DNA of 7,837 bases. Origin: Chloroflexota bacterium. Its GTDB lineage: Bacteria; Chloroflexota; UBA5177; JANWHV01. Numbering within the stretch: the stretch's first letter is position 1; every line of letters begins with the position of its first letter. Below the pieces are notes generated by a model that was not told the origin of the DNA, searched no databases, and worked only from the letters and a program-made list of their open reading frames with translations. This document shows positions 1-6,105 of this stretch, one piece after another. A program made the position numbers and the translations under genes. The DNA lies in contig JAQBPC010000181.1 of NCBI GenBank assembly GCA_028287725.1, forward strand, positions 1 through 7,837. The letters run 5' to 3'.

Positions 1-30
1 CTTTGACGTGCCGGCCATTTTGTATTTGAG

Positions 31-104
31 TCGGGGCGAGAGGATTCGAACCTCCGACCTTCTGAACCCCATTCAGACGCGCTACCAGGCTGCGCCACGC
101 CCCG
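31..104 (-). tRNA. tRNA-Pro, anticodon GGG
   Basis: Folds as a complete 74-nt cloverleaf on the minus strand. The acceptor stem is CGGGGCG (104-98) paired with CGCCCCG (38-32), with discriminator A at 31. The D stem is GCGC/GCGC. The anticodon stem is TCTGA/TCAGA with loop ATGGGGT, which puts anticodon GGG at 70-68 and G at position 37. The T arm is GGAGG-TTCGAAT-CCTCT with one G-T pair. C1-G72, A73 and G37 are bacterial tRNA-Pro identity features. It decodes CCC and, by wobble, CCU. The 3' CCA is not encoded, because CTC follows the discriminator. It lies 76 nt downstream of trpS on the same strand. It could be read from its own promoter or by readthrough from the trp array, since no clear terminator separates them. 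Confidence 0.96.
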
Positions 105-112
105 TGCCAGTA

Positions 113-142
113 ATACTACCATCACCAATAGCCGCCCGGCAA
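113..142 (-). promoter_or_regulatory. possible promoter of the tRNA-Pro gene
   Basis: On the minus strand, TTGCCG (142-137, 4 of 6 matches to the -35 consensus) is followed after 18 nt by TAGTAT (118-113, 4 of 6 to the -10 consensus). The mature tRNA end is 8 nt further on, so transcription would begin only a base or two before the tRNA. This is a common layout for a tRNA promoter, but both boxes are imperfect, so the call is tentative. Nothing else was recognised in the 105-180 spacer. In particular there is no strong hairpin followed by a T run after trpS. Confidence 0.28.
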
Positions 143-180
143 TTCCAGTCGTCACTAGGGCTGCTTTTCCAGCATTGAAC

Positions 181-1170
181 CTAGACGGGGGACTTGATTC
201 CCATGACGTCACGAACCTCGTCAATTACCGAAGTGGCAACGGCGCGCGCACGATCAGCACCGTCCTTGAGTACTGCCCATACTTCGTCTGGTCGCGCGCA
301 CAGCTCGCTATAGCGTTCCCGTATTGGCCCCATCTCGGCCTCAATGTTTACAGCAAGCTGCTTCTTGCAGTCGATGCAGCCAATTTCCGCGGTGGTGCAG
401 CCCTTGATAACCCAGTCAATATCCTGTTGGCTTGACGCTGCGAAGTGAAGCAACCCGATCGGGCACTTGTTCGGATCGCCAGGATCGGTCCGGCGCTTTC
501 GTGCCGGATCGGTAACGGCGGGCCTGAGCTTGGCCCACACGACATCCGGCGGATCCACCATGGCGATGCTCGTGTGCTCCGGCTTGGATTTGCTCATCTT
601 TCCCTGATTGTCGAGGCCAATTATTCTTTTGCCTCTCGTAAGTAGGGTTTCAGGCTCGACGAACACCTGGCCAAAACGGTGGTTGAACCGCTGAGCAAGA
701 TCGCGTGTAAGCTCAAGGTGCTGGGATTGGTCCTCTCCAACCGGCACAGCGGCAGCCTTGTACAGCAGGATGTCCGCTGCCATCAGAACCGGATAGGCCA
801 GGAGCGCAAGGTTAGAAGACCCATGCTGCTCGGTCTTATCCTTGAACTGTGTCATTCGCTCCAACTGGCCCAGGGATGCGATGGTGCTGAGATACCACGT
901 GAGCTCCGTATGCTCCTTCACATGGGATTGGACAAACAGGATGCACTTTTGTGGATCTAAGCCGCTCGCGATGTAGAGACAGGCTGCCTCGAGCGTTCGC
1001 TGTTGCAGTACTGTCGGATCATATTCGACAGTCTGGGCGTGTTGATCGACGATGCAGTAAATGCAGTCGTAAGTGTCCTGCAATCGCACCCAGTTTTTCA
1101 TTGCGCCGTAGTACACACCCAGGTGCAATTGGCCCGTGGGCTGAATGCCGCTAAATACCCGCTTGCGCAC
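181..1170 (-). CDS. trpS: tryptophanyl-tRNA synthetase (class Ic), with a [4Fe-4S]-type cysteine motif
   Basis: Cytosolic enzyme that activates tryptophan with ATP and charges tRNA-Trp. With the chosen start it has 329 residues, close to the usual length of about 330. Near the N terminus, FSGIQPTG leads into the HIGH-type signature, here HLGV (16-19), where most family members have TIGN or HIGN. MAAD (130-133) supplies the Asp that contacts the indole nitrogen in the Geobacillus stearothermophilus enzyme. VGEDQ and KMSKS (191-195) follow. Four cysteines at 236, 258, 265 and 268 form a CX21CX6CX2C motif like the iron-sulfur site of Thermotoga maritima TrpRS. The reading frame opens at TTG 1182, but GGAGG (1180-1176) lies 5 nt before GTG 1170, so that start is preferred; GTG 1173 is also possible. 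The gene overlaps the 3' end of aroC by 20 nt and ends in TAG. It is the last protein gene of the array and uses the pathway's product. Confidence 0.95.
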   Translation of the reverse strand: MRKRVFSGIQPTGQLHLGVYYGAMKNWVRLQDTYDCIYCIVDQHAQTVEYDPTVLQQRTLEAACLYIASGLDPQKCILFVQSHVKEHTELTWYLSTIASLGQLERMTQFKDKTEQHGSSNLALLAYPVLMAADILLYKAAAVPVGEDQSQHLELTRDLAQRFNHRFGQVFVEPETLLTRGKRIIGLDNQGKMSKSKPEHTSIAMVDPPDVVWAKLRPAVTDPARKRRTDPGDPNKCPIGLLHFAASSQQDIDWVIKGCTTAEIGCIDCKKQLAVNIEAEMGPIRERYSELCARPDEVWAVLKDGADRARAVATSVIDEVRDVMGIKSPV

Positions 1171-2416
1171 CACTGCCTCCAACCACGGTTACAGCGCCGA
1201 GCTCGTCGCCGGGGCGACCCACAACCCTAGATTTCTGTTCTGCTATAAACCCATCAAAATTGCGGCGGATTTCCTTGAGGGAGTCGCCGCCACACTTCTC
1301 GAGCAGGGCGCTTGCGATGACCCAGCGCACCATTGCCTCTGCAACCACCGCGCCGGCAGGCACTACACATGTGTCGGACCGATCGTAATGCGCCTGAACC
1401 TCTTCACCGGTGCGTAAGTCGGCGGATGGCAATGCCCGTCGCATCGTGGAGATCGGCTTGAAGGCAACCTGTACGATAAGTGGCTCACCATTGCTGATGC
1501 CACCCTCTACACCACCCGCACGATTCGAAAGTCGTGTCCAGCCCTCACCGGCACCGTAGCGAATTATGTCATGTACCTGATTGCCAGGACTCGCGGCCGA
1601 CGCGAAACCAGTGCCAATCTCGACGCCTTTGACCGACGGAATGCTCATGAGGGCACCGGCCAACGCGGCGTCCAGCCGTTTGTCCCACTGCGTGTGGGTA
1701 CCAAGCCCCACCGGAACGTTATATGCAACAACCTGCGCAACACCGCCCCAGGTATATCCCGCGGCCTTCGCGGAATCAATTATCTGGATCATGCGTTCGG
1801 CTGCGGCGGGGTCGGCGCAGCGCACCTCTGATGCCTCAACTTCTTCCCATAGCCGCATCCAGTCCTCGGAGGGTGGATACCCAGGGCGCCCGATGATATA
1901 CTCGCCCGGCAACGGCTCCGAGGCTTCCGGACCGATCGATACCGTGTGCCCACGAACGAATATGCCAAACTGCTCGAGTAACAGTGCGGCAAGGCCGCCG
2001 ACCGCCACGCGCGATGCTGTCTCACGCGCGCTGGAACGCTCGAGTACGTTACGCACGTCGGTATGTCCATACTTGAGTGTTCCGGCAAAATCAGCATGAC
2101 CCGGTCGAAGTCTGGTCACCTCTTCGCCAAGGTCACCAGGAGTTACCGACATTCTATCTTGCCAGTCCTTCCACACCCGGTTGGCAATGGTCAGGGCAAT
2201 TGGACCGCCGAGGCTGAGTCCGCCGCGCACGCCGCCGGTGATTTCCGCGTGATCGCGTTCCATCTTTTGGCGCTCACTTCGCCCATGCCCGAGCTGGCGA
2301 CGGCCAAGTTGCGAATCGATATATGCGCCGTCAACCGGAATTCCTGCCGGATACCCGTCAACGATTACGGTCAATTCTTGACCGTGCGACTCTCCTGCTG
2401 TCAGGAACCGGAGCAT
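1151..2416 (-). CDS. aroC: chorismate synthase, long Gram-positive-like form
   Basis: Catalyses the last shikimate-pathway step, EPSP to chorismate, using reduced FMN; the family forms homotetramers. At 421 residues it is longer than the E. coli enzyme (about 360) and resembles the longer actinobacterial and Firmicutes proteins, with an extra stretch around residues 164-190. Visible signatures are GESHG (8-12, catalytic-type His11), GHGRSERQKMERD (43-55), RPGHADF (104-110, second conserved His107) with the KYG and SSARETASR block behind it, SNRAGGVEGGISNGEP (297-312), KPIST (320-324) and RSD (346-348). The last 30 or so residues (from about 392) are Gly/Val-rich, look like a non-core tail, and contain the trpS ribosome site. 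The ATG start lies inside the trpA 3' end (16-nt overlap) without a good Shine-Dalgarno, so translational coupling to trpA is likely. The stop is TAG. Having it in a trp array feeds chorismate directly to TrpE/TrpG. Confidence 0.96.
   Translation of the reverse strand: MLRFLTAGESHGQELTVIVDGYPAGIPVDGAYIDSQLGRRQLGHGRSERQKMERDHAEITGGVRGGLSLGGPIALTIANRVWKDWQDRMSVTPGDLGEEVTRLRPGHADFAGTLKYGHTDVRNVLERSSARETASRVAVGGLAALLLEQFGIFVRGHTVSIGPEASEPLPGEYIIGRPGYPPSEDWMRLWEEVEASEVRCADPAAAERMIQIIDSAKAAGYTWGGVAQVVAYNVPVGLGTHTQWDKRLDAALAGALMSIPSVKGVEIGTGFASAASPGNQVHDIIRYGAGEGWTRLSNRAGGVEGGISNGEPLIVQVAFKPISTMRRALPSADLRTGEEVQAHYDRSDTCVVPAGAVVAEAMVRWVIASALLEKCGGDSLKEIRRNFDGFIAEQKSRVVGRPGDELGAVTVVGGSGAQAGI
1176..1180 (-). 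promoter_or_regulatory. Shine-Dalgarno site deciding the trpS start
   Basis: GGAGG on the minus strand, 5 nt before GTG 1170 and 2 nt before GTG 1173. It sits within aroC coding sequence. The upstream in-frame TTG (1182) overlaps this motif and has no Shine-Dalgarno of its own, which argues for the GTG start. Confidence 0.6.
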
Positions 2417-3219
2417 GAGGCGTGTAACTCCCTTACAAATGCGCTAATTGCCGCGTCGCGTGCGTCAACAGGTGTTCGCTCAACCAGATCCACGAGGGCG
2501 CTCGCCACCACCGCGCCATCGGCATGTGCCGACAGGCGCTTGATGTGTTCGGGCTTTGAAACACCGAAGCCGACAATCAATGGTACATCAGTACACGCCC
2601 GCACGCGCGCAAGGAAGTCTGGCAGACCCTCGGACAGGTTAGCTCGTGCGCCGGTCACACCCGTTAAGGCCATACAGTAGATGAAGCCACTGGCGATCTC
2701 GGCAGTTCTCCGAATCCGTTCCTCGGTGGACGCCGGCGACAGTAGAAAGATGAGATGAATACCGGCAGCGGCTAAGGCAGTTGCAAGCTCCGAGGATTCC
2801 TCAATCGGCAAATCTGGAACGATGACGCCGGTTACACCGGCAAGCGCTGCCGCGGTAGCGAACTCCTTGACGCCCATGCGAAATAACGGATTGCAATAGC
2901 TCATCAGCACGACCGGTGCGTCGACGTCGGCATGAATGGCGGTTGCGAGGTCGAGACTCCCTCGTAACGTCATGCCGGCATCCAACGCTGCCTGGCTTGA
3001 TCGCTGAATCGTCGGGCCATCGCCCAGCGGATCGGAGAATGGGATGCCAAGCTCAATAATTGACGCGCCATTCTGTGCCAGAAGCGGCCCCCAGCGCAGT
3101 GTGCTATCGGCATCTGGAAAGCCGGCGGTCAGATACATGACGAGCGCCATGTCCCCATTAGCGCGCGTTGCTTGCAATCGCTCGTCCAGCCCGTTTCGCA
3201 GTGTGACTGCAGCGCTCAT
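2401..3219 (-). CDS. trpA: tryptophan synthase alpha subunit
   Basis: Splits indole-3-glycerol phosphate into indole and glyceraldehyde 3-phosphate. The indole then passes through a tunnel to TrpB in the alpha2-beta2 complex. The 272-residue TIM barrel has the usual family length. Both catalytic acids are visible in ELGIPFSDPLGDGP: Glu56 and Asp67, with the same 11-residue spacing as Glu49 and Asp60 of the Salmonella enzyme. MYLTAGFP (28-35), VPDLPIEE, LTGVTGAR (active-site loop 6 region) and VGFGVSKPEH (phosphate-binding strand) are all intact. The ATG overlaps the trpB stop in an ATGA arrangement (4 nt), and a purine run GGGGGGA (3231-3225) 5 nt upstream can serve as ribosome site. Coupled, roughly equal synthesis of the two subunits is expected. 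The 3' end overlaps aroC by 16 nt, and the stop is TGA. Confidence 0.97.
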   Translation of the reverse strand: MSAAVTLRNGLDERLQATRANGDMALVMYLTAGFPDADSTLRWGPLLAQNGASIIELGIPFSDPLGDGPTIQRSSQAALDAGMTLRGSLDLATAIHADVDAPVVLMSYCNPLFRMGVKEFATAAALAGVTGVIVPDLPIEESSELATALAAAGIHLIFLLSPASTEERIRRTAEIASGFIYCMALTGVTGARANLSEGLPDFLARVRACTDVPLIVGFGVSKPEHIKRLSAHADGAVVASALVDLVERTPVDARDAAISAFVRELHASCSGS

Positions 3220-4481
3220 CGGCGTCCCCCCGCATCGGCATCAATGCCAAGGGTTAGTCCTAGCTCGCGCGAGACGGTCTCCATATCCTTGTCGCCCCGT
3301 CCTGACACGTTGACCAGTACGGCATGACTCCGCGACAGCGACGGTGCGAGCTCGGCCGCGTATGCTATGGCGTGCGCACTCTCAAGCGCGGGGATGATGC
3401 CTTCTGTTTCGCTTAGTAGGTGCAATGCGCCGACCGCCGTTCGATCGTCGATTGCGACGTAGGTGGCGCGGCCACTGTCCTTGAGGAAGCTATGCTCAGG
3501 ACCCACGCCCGGGTAGTCAAGGCCCGCGGAAATACTGTGCGTCTCCATCACCTGACCGTCCGCATCATGTAAGAGATAGCTTCGGGTGCCGTGTAAGACT
3601 CCGGGCGAGCCCGCAACAAGCGTAGCGCAATGTTTGTCCGTCGCTACACCGGCCCCGGCCGCTTCAACGCCAATCAGTTGCACGTCCGCGTCACCGATAA
3701 ACGGATAGAAGATTCCAATCGCATTACTGCCGCCACCTACACAGGCGATGACTGTGTCAGGTAATTTCCCGGTTGACTCCAGCATTTGAGTCCGGGCTTC
3801 GATGCCAATGACGCTCTGGAAATGTCGAACCATGATTGGATAGGGATGTGGTCCGAGCGCGGATCCAATCATGTAATACGTATCGTTGACGTTCGTGACC
3901 CAATCACGAATCGCTTCATTCTTCGCATCCTTGAGCGTCGCCGTTCCAGAGTAGACGGGCCGAACCTCCGCACCCATCAGCTTCATGCGAAATACATTGA
4001 GTGCCTGGCGCCGGATGTCGCCCTCGCCCATATAGACGATGCACTGGAGCCCAAGCATTGCACATACGGTCGCCGCTGCAACGCCGTGTTGGCCCGCACC
4101 TGTCTCAGCAATGATCCGCTTTTTACCCATGTGCTGCGCCAGCAGACCCTGGCCGAGCGCGTTATTTATTTTGTGAGCGCCCGTGTGCGCCAGGTCTTCC
4201 CGCTTGAGATAGACCTGTGCTCCACCAAGTCGTTCCGTGAGACGCCTTGCATAGTGAACCGGAGTCGGTCGACCCGAATACGTGCGTTCAAAGTCAGCTA
4301 ATTTTCGCGTGAACTCTGGATCTGAGCGAGCCTCGCCAAATGCGGCCACCAGCTCCCCGAGCGCCGGCATCAACGTCTCCGGGACGAACTGACCGCCGTA
4401 GCTGCCGAAATGTCCGTCAATCATCGGGTCGGGGTAAGAACTTGCGCCCGATGCAGGTTGTTGTGAGCTCTGTATGACCAT
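3216..4481 (-). CDS. trpB: tryptophan synthase beta subunit (TrpB1 type, PLP enzyme)
   Basis: Condenses indole with L-serine to give tryptophan, with pyridoxal phosphate as cofactor. It is 421 residues, about 20 longer than the Salmonella protein because of a polar Ser/Gln/Pro-rich N-terminal extension before DGHFGSYGGQFVPE. PLP Lys104 lies in HTGAHKINN and catalytic Glu126 in AETGAGQHG; both are offset by 17 from Salmonella Lys87 and Glu109. The phosphate loop is GGGSN (249-253), Asp322 is in GLDYPGVGPEHS, Glu367 in PALESAHA, and Ser393 in NVSGRGDKD contacts the PLP ring nitrogen. The sequence is of the conventional TrpB1 class that pairs with TrpA, not the stand-alone TrpB2 class. The ATG at 4481 has a good Shine-Dalgarno (AAGGAAGG, 6 nt away), as expected for the first gene after the 110-nt spacer. 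It overlaps trpA by 4 nt. Confidence 0.97.
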   Translation of the reverse strand: MVIQSSQQPASGASSYPDPMIDGHFGSYGGQFVPETLMPALGELVAAFGEARSDPEFTRKLADFERTYSGRPTPVHYARRLTERLGGAQVYLKREDLAHTGAHKINNALGQGLLAQHMGKKRIIAETGAGQHGVAAATVCAMLGLQCIVYMGEGDIRRQALNVFRMKLMGAEVRPVYSGTATLKDAKNEAIRDWVTNVNDTYYMIGSALGPHPYPIMVRHFQSVIGIEARTQMLESTGKLPDTVIACVGGGSNAIGIFYPFIGDADVQLIGVEAAGAGVATDKHCATLVAGSPGVLHGTRSYLLHDADGQVMETHSISAGLDYPGVGPEHSFLKDSGRATYVAIDDRTAVGALHLLSETEGIIPALESAHAIAYAAELAPSLSRSHAVLVNVSGRGDKDMETVSRELGLTLGIDADAGGRR

Positions 4482-4487
4482 TGTCCG

Positions 4488-4495
4488 CCTTCCTT
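4488..4495 (-). promoter_or_regulatory. strong Shine-Dalgarno of trpB
   Basis: AAGGAAGG on the minus strand, 6 nt before the trpB ATG (4481-4479). It is among the best-looking ribosome sites in the array. It fixes the 421-residue start over the internal Met20. It also fits independent initiation at trpB, which is not overlapped by its upstream neighbour as most other genes here are. Confidence 0.65.
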
Positions 4496-4517
4496 GCTGT
4501 CTTAGTACTTAACGAGA

Positions 4518-4531
4518 TCCAGAATCCTGGA
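4518..4531 (-). repeat. small inverted repeat upstream of trpB
   Basis: TCCAG (4518-4522) and CTGGA (4527-4531) form a 5-bp stem with a 4-nt loop in the trpF-trpB spacer. No T run follows on either strand, so it is not an intrinsic terminator. It may be chance or part of a folded spacer RNA. Confidence 0.3.
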
Positions 4532-4556
4532 GTAGTGCCATCTCACAGTCCTCGCC

Positions 4557-4576
4557 AAGCCTCGGGCTTCAGCCCG
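4557..4576 (-). repeat. overlapping inverted repeats (alternative hairpins) in the trpF-trpB spacer
   Basis: Read on the minus strand, CGGGC (4576-4572), TGAA and GCCCG (4567-4563) form a 5-bp hairpin with a tetraloop. The next hairpin, AAGCC (4569-4565), CGA, GGCTT (4561-4557), reuses the downstream arm of the first, so only one can form at a time. No U run follows on the minus strand; on the plus strand the first hairpin is followed by only TTT. The rest of the 110-nt spacer shows no convincing promoter. GGGCTTCAGCCC-like palindromes are also common dispersed elements in some genomes, so this could be a repeat copy and not a regulator. Confidence 0.45.
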
Positions 4577-4591
4577 TTTCGCCTCCGGGTT

Positions 4592-5305
4592 TCATTGGCT
4601 TTCACGTTTCATTGACTGTCCCAAGCTAGGACGAGAGCCACGAGCGCTGCGTACCGCATCGACAAACGAGCGGATCAGTGAAGCGTCCTTCCAACCGTCC
4701 TGTTCGACACCACTGCTTACGTCGACGCCGACAGGGTGAGTCAGTAGCAGCGCCTCGGCAACATTGAGTGGATTAAGGCCGCCGGCAAGCATGACCGGCG
4801 CCGCTGACCCACAAACCAGCTCTCGTGCAACCGCCCAGTCCGCTGTTCTCCCGCTGCCACCACCGAGCGGCGACCAGGCATCCAGGAGAATTGCCGACGG
4901 AGCACGGTACAAGTTCATTATGTGCAGCAATTCCTGTGACGTGACGCCCTCTCGCGTGTGCAGCGCCTTTATATACGGCACCGTCAACGCCGCCAGGTCA
5001 GCAGGATTTTCGTCGCCACTCAATTGGGCGAACGATATCCCGGTCTCCGCAACGACCGCATTAATGTCGTGAATCGGCGTGTTTACAAATACGCCGACGA
5101 CCGGTGCTGCTCCGTGTGCTGTACGCACCAAGACACTTGCCGTGTCAACAGTGACCTGGCGGCGACTGGGCGCAAACACAATGCCGAGGAGATCGGCACC
5201 CGCGTTAAGGGCGGCGTCAACATCCTGCTCGCGCCGTAGGCCACATATCTTGACCAGAGGACCGCCATCAGCGCGCGAAGGTAATCCTCGCGAGATGTTA
5301 GTCAT
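4592..5305 (-). CDS. trpF: phosphoribosylanthranilate isomerase
   Basis: Carries out the Amadori rearrangement of phosphoribosylanthranilate to CdRP, the step between TrpD and TrpC. The 237-residue protein is a TIM barrel preceded by about 17 extra N-terminal residues. The general base Cys21 sits in VKICGL (18-23), and the general acid Asp142 is in LLDAW, followed by the GGGSGRT phosphate-binding turn (148-154). LAGGLNP and VDVSSGVE form the C-terminal phosphate site. The usual QLHG motif reads QLSG (94-97), which is not known to be catalytic. The start ATG overlaps the trpC stop (ATGA, 4 nt) with no Shine-Dalgarno, so translation probably depends on ribosomes finishing trpC. It stands as a separate gene, not fused to trpC as in enterobacteria. 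The stop is TGA, followed by the 110-nt spacer. Confidence 0.95.
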   Translation of the reverse strand: MTNISRGLPSRADGGPLVKICGLRREQDVDAALNAGADLLGIVFAPSRRQVTVDTASVLVRTAHGAAPVVGVFVNTPIHDINAVVAETGISFAQLSGDENPADLAALTVPYIKALHTREGVTSQELLHIMNLYRAPSAILLDAWSPLGGGSGRTADWAVARELVCGSAAPVMLAGGLNPLNVAEALLLTHPVGVDVSSGVEQDGWKDASLIRSFVDAVRSARGSRPSLGQSMKRESQ

Positions 5306-6105
5306 GTTACTGACGACATTTCCGCGATGAGCGCACCGGCATCGGATGAGCGCACAAGTGCCTCTCCGACCAGAACGACATCCGCCCCAACTTTTCGCAT
5401 TTCGACTGCATCGCGCACCGATTTTATGCCACTGAGTGACGCCACAACAGTTGAATCCGGCAGAAACGGCCGCAGTCGGGCCGTCGTCGACATATCGACT
5501 TCAAACGTTCGCAAATTCCGGTTATTGATACCGACGAGCCGCGATCCTGCGTCCACCGCCAATTTCGCCTCTTCGATTGTGTTTATCTCAACCAATGCCG
5601 TCATGCTGAGGTCATTAGTTGCTTGCAGCAGTAGCGAGAGGCTTTGCGCGTCGAGTGCCGCCACGATCAGCAACACTAAATCCGCTCCCGACGCCCGCGC
5701 TTCCAGCAGCTGATAAGGATCGACAATAAAATCCTTTCGTAATAGTGGCACGGACACGCGATCGCGCGCGGACCGTAGATCGAGCAGTGAGCCGCCGAAG
5801 TATGGTTCGTCGGTAAGCACGGATACCGCGGCCGCGCCGGCCTCGGCATAGACTTCCGCCTGGTCGGCGGCGTTCAACCGTGCATTGAAGGTGCCGGCAC
5901 TCGGAGAACCGCGCTTAACCTCGGCGATAACACGAAGGGTCGAGCCACGCAGCCGTTCGACTACATGCAGGGGCGGCTCAGCCATCAGGCATTGCTCGCG
6001 CAGCACAGCTTCAGGTTGTGCCGCGCGGCGGTCCAGAACCTCCTGGCGCTTATCTGCCAGAATTCGGGTTAGGAAGTCGCTTGCCACTGCGTGAACCGAA
6101 TCCAC
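5302..6105 (-). CDS. trpC: indole-3-glycerol-phosphate synthase
   Basis: Closes the indole ring, converting CdRP to indole-3-glycerol phosphate with loss of CO2 and water. It is a monofunctional TIM barrel of 267 residues, a normal length. Against the Saccharolobus solfataricus enzyme, the active-site residues are visible at constant offset: Glu62 and Lys64 in AEVKRGSPS, Lys124 in RKDFI (general acid), Glu173 in LVEIN (general base), Asn194 in GINNRNL and Ser225. The near-invariant Glu of the SESGI motif is Leu224 here (SLSGI), an unusual change. The start is GTG at 6105, overlapping trpD by 37 nt, with GGAG 11 nt upstream. A second in-frame GTG (6087) would remove six residues and has no visible ribosome site. 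The stop overlaps trpF by 4 nt. Confidence 0.95.
   Translation of the reverse strand: MDSVHAVASDFLTRILADKRQEVLDRRAAQPEAVLREQCLMAEPPLHVVERLRGSTLRVIAEVKRGSPSAGTFNARLNAADQAEVYAEAGAAAVSVLTDEPYFGGSLLDLRSARDRVSVPLLRKDFIVDPYQLLEARASGADLVLLIVAALDAQSLSLLLQATNDLSMTALVEINTIEEAKLAVDAGSRLVGINNRNLRTFEVDMSTTARLRPFLPDSTVVASLSGIKSVRDAVEMRKVGADVVLVGEALVRSSDAGALIAEMSSVT

Noticed and set aside
31..104. tRNA-Pro as an integration site for a mobile element
   Set aside because: No integrase, direct repeat of the tRNA 3' end or foreign-looking segment is present in the window.
105..180. Possible intrinsic terminator between trpS and tRNA-Pro
   Set aside because: The best stem is only 4 bp (GCTG/CAGC around 155-170) and no T run follows on the minus strand.
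2063..2680. Plus-strand open frame of 205 codons
   Set aside because: It is antisense to aroC and trpA, which have full family motifs in their own frames. The product shows no recognisable domain and spans a gene junction.
3786..4301. Plus-strand open frame of 171 codons
   Set aside because: It is antisense to the conserved core of trpB, with no recognisable protein features.
4482..4591. Sigma-70 type promoter upstream of trpB
   Set aside because: TTGGCG is present as a possible -35, but nothing close to TATAAT lies 16-18 nt downstream. The other candidate pairs have wrong spacing.
4590..4614. Direct repeat TTTCATTG, twice, at the 3' end of trpF
   Set aside because: An 8-nt repeat 17 nt apart that overlaps the trpF stop. 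It is too short and isolated to support a duplication or binding site.
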